Assembly: GCA_018268785.1 (NCBI GenBank)
Contig: JAFDVY010000010.1
Coordinates: 1-52,947 of the forward strand
Length of the DNA stretch: 52,947 nt
Reading direction: 5' to 3'
From: Acidobacteriota bacterium
GTDB lineage: Bacteria > Acidobacteriota > Terriglobia > Acidiferrales > UBA7541
Part shown: positions 50,479-52,947 of the stretch, piece by piece
Layout of the letters: each line of letters starts with the position of its first letter
Position numbering within the stretch: the stretch's first letter is position 1
Position numbers and translations under genes: made by a program
The notes under the pieces: model-generated
Told to the model about the DNA's origin: nothing
The model's input: only the letters and a program-made list of their open reading frames with translations
Database searches by the model: none

Positions 50479-51231
50479 TTATTTCGCCGCAGCGTACAAT
50501 TCCGCAGCCTTGTCCCAGTTCACCACGTTCCACCAGGCCTTGATGTAATCCCCACGCACGTTCTGATACTTCAAGTAATACGCATGCTCCCAGACATCGA
50601 TTCCAAGCACGGCCTTTCCGCCCAGCAAGTACGGCGTATCCTGATTCGGAGTTGAATCAACCACCAGCTTTCCGTCTTTAACAAGCAGCCAAGCCCATCC
50701 GGATCCAAAGCGACCCAGACCCGCGGCAGCAAATTTTTCCTGGAATCCCGCGAATGAACCAAAAGCCGCCGTGATCGCAGAGGCGAGGTCGCCCTTTGGT
50801 TCCCCGCCGCCACCTTTTTTCATCAAGGTCCAAAACAGAGAGTGATTCCAGTGTCCGCCGCCATTATTGCGCACAGCTCCGCGGATGTTTTCAGGAATCG
50901 AGTCGAGTCCCTTCAGCAAATCGTCCAAAGATTTCGCCTGCAGGTCAGCGTGGCCATCCAGCGCCTTGTTCAAGTTAGTCACGTAGGCGCCGTGATGTTT
51001 GTCATGATGGATTTCCATCGTCCGCGCATCTATGAAAGGTTCAAGAGCATCGTTCGAATACGGCAAGGGGGGCACTGTGAAAGCCACTTGTTTTTCCTCC
51101 GTTTTTCTTGAATTGTCCGAATCTGAGATCACCACAGCGCCGGTTCGCAAAACGCCGGGAGCAAACTTCGCCGCTCCCAAAATGCCGGCGCCAACCACGC
51201 TCCCGTTCACAAGAAACTGCTTTCGCTTCAT
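50479..51231 (-). CDS. sodA: Superoxide dismutase, Mn/Fe family, with N-terminal export signal
   Basis: The 250-residue protein converts superoxide to O2 and H2O2. Metal ligands are visible at H75 (MEIHHDKHH), H130 ([10 protein letters not shown]), D212 and H216 (DVWEHAYY). GGGHWNHS and STPNQDTP are features of the manganese type. About 50 residues precede the enzyme domain: MKRKQF, a hydrophobic stretch ([20 protein letters not shown]) and a polar spacer. This suggests export, and KRKQF loosely resembles a Tat motif with one arginine. Cytoplasmic SODs of this family lack the extension. It is a single-gene unit ending at the bidirectional terminator. Confidence 0.92.
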   Translation of the reverse strand: MKRKQFLVNGSVVGAGILGAAKFAPGVLRTGAVVISDSDNSRKTEEKQVAFTVPPLPYSNDALEPFIDARTMEIHHDKHHGAYVTNLNKALDGHADLQAKSLDDLLKGLDSIPENIRGAVRNNGGGHWNHSLFWTLMKKGGGGEPKGDLASAITAAFGSFAGFQEKFAAAGLGRFGSGWAWLLVKDGKLVVDSTPNQDTPYLLGGKAVLGIDVWEHAYYLKYQNVRGDYIKAWWNVVNWDKAAELYAAAK

Positions 51232-51494
51232 GGGAAGCTCCCGAGGAGTGCGGCCTCTTAGCAGAGCCGCTGAAAGTATACCGCCGTCGGTAGAATGAGC
51301 TCAACCGTTGCGGGAGGCAAAGTCGCTCCACGCATCCCGATGAGTCTCTTTAAGTTTGATGCGCGGAAGGCTCGATCGGTCATCCTGCATTTGGTTGTGC
51401 GATCTGGTTCACCGTACAATTGCGTCCGCCTGAAAGTTGGCTCAGTGTAGATACATGCCTCGCCGAAAGAGCTTCGAGGCCGCTCGGAGGAGCT

Positions 51495-52604
51495 GTGGAC
51501 GATCAGCAGACGCCGGACTCAAGGGAGTACTCATCGCCTCAACCCAACGGTGCAAGTCAACAGAGGGTTTCGACCTCGTCGAACGTGACTCTCGCCCTCA
51601 TTGTCCTGAACACACTCGTCTTCCTTGTCATGACGCTGAAAGGCGTCTCTTTCTTGTTCCCGAGCGCCGAAAGCGTTCTTCCCTGGGGGGCAGACTATGG
51701 CCCCCTCACGTTGTCCGGTCAGTGGTGGCGGATGTTCACCTCTCTGTTCGTGCACTTTGGCTTTATTCATATCCTTTTCAACATGATTGTTCTGTTTAAC
51801 ATTGGACCCTTCATCGAGTCGTTGGCCGGCCGCGTCTCCTATCTTATTCTTTACTTCGTTTCCGGAATTGGAGGCGGAGTTGCTAGCCTCATCATCCATC
51901 CCACCGCAGTCAGCGCTGGCGCGAGCGGGGCAATCTTCGGTCTCTACGGAGCATTGCTGGGCTTTCTTCTGCGTCATCGAAAAACCATCGCTCCGAAAGC
52001 CCTGAAATCCCTAAGTAAAGGCGCTCTACTCTTTGTCGGCGTTAACTTCATCTTTGGCATGTCCGTGCCGGCGATAGGCGTGGCAGCCCACATGGGCGGG
52101 CTTGCCGCCGGTTTCCTCGTCGCTCTTTTCCTGGTGCAACGCACTCCCGAGGAGAATTCCAGATTCACCTGGCGCGGCGCTGTCGCCATCGCTATCGGTA
52201 TCGCAATGACGGTGGGTGCGCTTCGCGTGATTCCCGCTCCCAGCGACACCCTTAGGGAATTCAGCCGGTTGGATGAAGTGGAAAAGAAAGCAATCGATCT
52301 CTATAACGACTCAGAAAAGAAATGGAAGGCTCATCAAATTTCCGATTCGCAATTTGCAGATATCGTCGAACAACAGATCCTTCCGAAATGGAGTGCGGAA
52401 CGCGAAGCGATTGCCAATCTTCGTCACTTGCCAAGAGCGCAGGCCAAGCTGACGGTGTCACTCCTCAAATACATGGATATTCGCCGGGACGCGTGGAATC
52501 TGCTGGTTGAAGGATTGCGCACCAACAACGCGGACAAAATCAAACAATCGTTCGACAGGAACAGTGAAGCGGATAGGCTGGCGAAAACGATCGGCAACGC
52601 ATAA
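51495..52604 (+). CDS. Rhomboid family intramembrane serine protease
   Basis: The 369-residue protein has six membrane helices with the rhomboid catalytic pair S144 in GASGAIFGLYGA and H199 in AHMGGLAAG. The L1-loop region GQWWRMFTSLFVHFGFIHILFN, with conserved histidines and asparagine, is also present. Rhomboids cleave membrane proteins within their helices. A cytoplasmic C-terminal extension of about 130 residues (SRLDEVEKKAIDLYNDSEKKWKAHQ onwards) is helical and unrecognised. The GTG at 51495 has GGAGG four bases upstream and is preferred to a TTG at 51420. It converges with queG. Confidence 0.9.
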   Translation: MDDQQTPDSREYSSPQPNGASQQRVSTSSNVTLALIVLNTLVFLVMTLKGVSFLFPSAESVLPWGADYGPLTLSGQWWRMFTSLFVHFGFIHILFNMIVLFNIGPFIESLAGRVSYLILYFVSGIGGGVASLIIHPTAVSAGASGAIFGLYGALLGFLLRHRKTIAPKALKSLSKGALLFVGVNFIFGMSVPAIGVAAHMGGLAAGFLVALFLVQRTPEENSRFTWRGAVAIAIGIAMTVGALRVIPAPSDTLREFSRLDEVEKKAIDLYNDSEKKWKAHQISDSQFADIVEQQILPKWSAEREAIANLRHLPRAQAKLTVSLLKYMDIRRDAWNLLVEGLRTNNADKIKQSFDRNSEADRLAKTIGNA

Positions 52605-52633
52605 AGAGCCAATTTTTTTGTGGAGTATTCTGC

Positions 52634-52947
52634 CTAGGCGCTGTTCCGTATCCTGGAAAGCGCCCATTGCGCCGATTCCGCAACGGATGGTTCTTCGTTC
52701 TCCGCCAGATGTTGCAGAAGAGTTTCGATTCGCTCCACCCGCGCTGTGCCAGATCGCAGCTTTGAATTTCCAAGCGCGTTGCAGGCGTTCCGCAAAATAC
52801 CGCGCCATTTAGCGCGCTTCATCGCGCTGCCTCGAAATAGTTCGCGATATTCCTCTTCCTTCAGGCTCGCCAGCCATTCCAGGCTTGGATGAAACAAAGA
52901 GCGAGTTTTGTCCGCAGATTCTCTCGGTTGGAATTCCAGTTGCTCCG
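52634..52947 (-). CDS. queG: Epoxyqueuosine reductase, C-terminal part
   Basis: The frame is open from the right edge of the window to its stop at 52634, so only the last 103 or so codons are present. The sequence has FHPSLEWLASLKEEEYRELF, RGSAMKRAKWRGILRNACNA and a final HEAT-like helix EPSVAESAQWALSRI. These match the C-terminal region of QueG, the cobalamin- and iron-sulfur-dependent enzyme that makes queuosine in tRNA. The catalytic domain and ferredoxin-like clusters lie outside the window. It converges with the rhomboid gene with a 29-base gap containing a T7 run but no strong hairpin. Confidence 0.9.
   Translation of the reverse strand, partial: EQLEFQPRESADKTRSLFHPSLEWLASLKEEEYRELFRGSAMKRAKWRGILRNACNALGNSKLRSGTARVERIETLLQHLAENEEPSVAESAQWALSRIRNSA

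Overview
The window (52,947 bases, moderately GC-rich, almost fully coding) looks like a chromosomal segment of an Acidobacteriota bacterium, probably Terriglobia-like. The reasons are choice-of-anchor D (ASH-repeat) lipoproteins ending in a fibronectin-like domain, a UpxY/NusG-type antiterminator heading an exopolysaccharide locus, an exosortase with a PrsT-like TPR lipoprotein, a double-length ThyX and small PilZ proteins. This is an inference from protein character; no rRNA or tRNA marker is present. I found no insertion sequence, prophage, CRISPR array, tRNA or rRNA.

Bases 1-17,500 are an exopolysaccharide locus. A minus-strand unit (1-4653) carries the GDP-D-glycero-D-manno-heptose pathway (hddA cut by the window edge, gmhB, hddC), a GDP-sugar 4,6-dehydratase-like enzyme, a GT4 glycosyltransferase and an unusually short nucleotide-sugar dehydrogenase. 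A single toroid-like protein (5099-6151) follows, bounded upstream by a strong terminator. A second minus-strand unit (6258-10990) carries a NusG paralogue, a priming glycosyl-phosphate transferase fused to a degenerate GGDEF domain, and a WbpB/WbpD/WbpE-like trio for a diacetamido-uronic acid. The leaders of both long units contain sequences matching the ops element recognised by the NusG paralogue RfaH. Next come an exosortase, a split Wzc-type tyrosine kinase and Wzz/GumC pair, and a PrsT-like TPR lipoprotein.

Bases 17,500-28,040 form a regulatory island: an orphan sigma-54 activator, a PilZ protein, an NtrC-type response regulator with a histidine kinase, a second PilZ protein and a GGDEF-PilZ cyclase. 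It is bracketed by two paralogous ASH/FN3 lipoproteins in opposite orientation. Together these suggest phosphorelay, sigma-54 and c-di-GMP control of surface polysaccharide.

Bases 28,040-52,947 are mainly housekeeping and metabolic: rpmE, double-domain thyX, an MFS transporter, an exported Gfo/Idh/MocA protein, a MetC-like lyase, a Rieske oxygenase, prfA-prmC-dinB, a SpoIIE-type phosphatase, cca, lon, an M48 protease, a broken zinc-ribbon Ser/Thr kinase with a 12-C tract, ybjQ, a GT2 glycosyltransferase, a LuxR-type regulator, an exported Mn-type superoxide dismutase, a rhomboid protease and the 3' end of queG. The best candidates for new biology are the ops-like leaders with their linked NusG paralogue, the GGDEF-fused priming transferase, and the exosortase/sigma-54/c-di-GMP neighbourhood.
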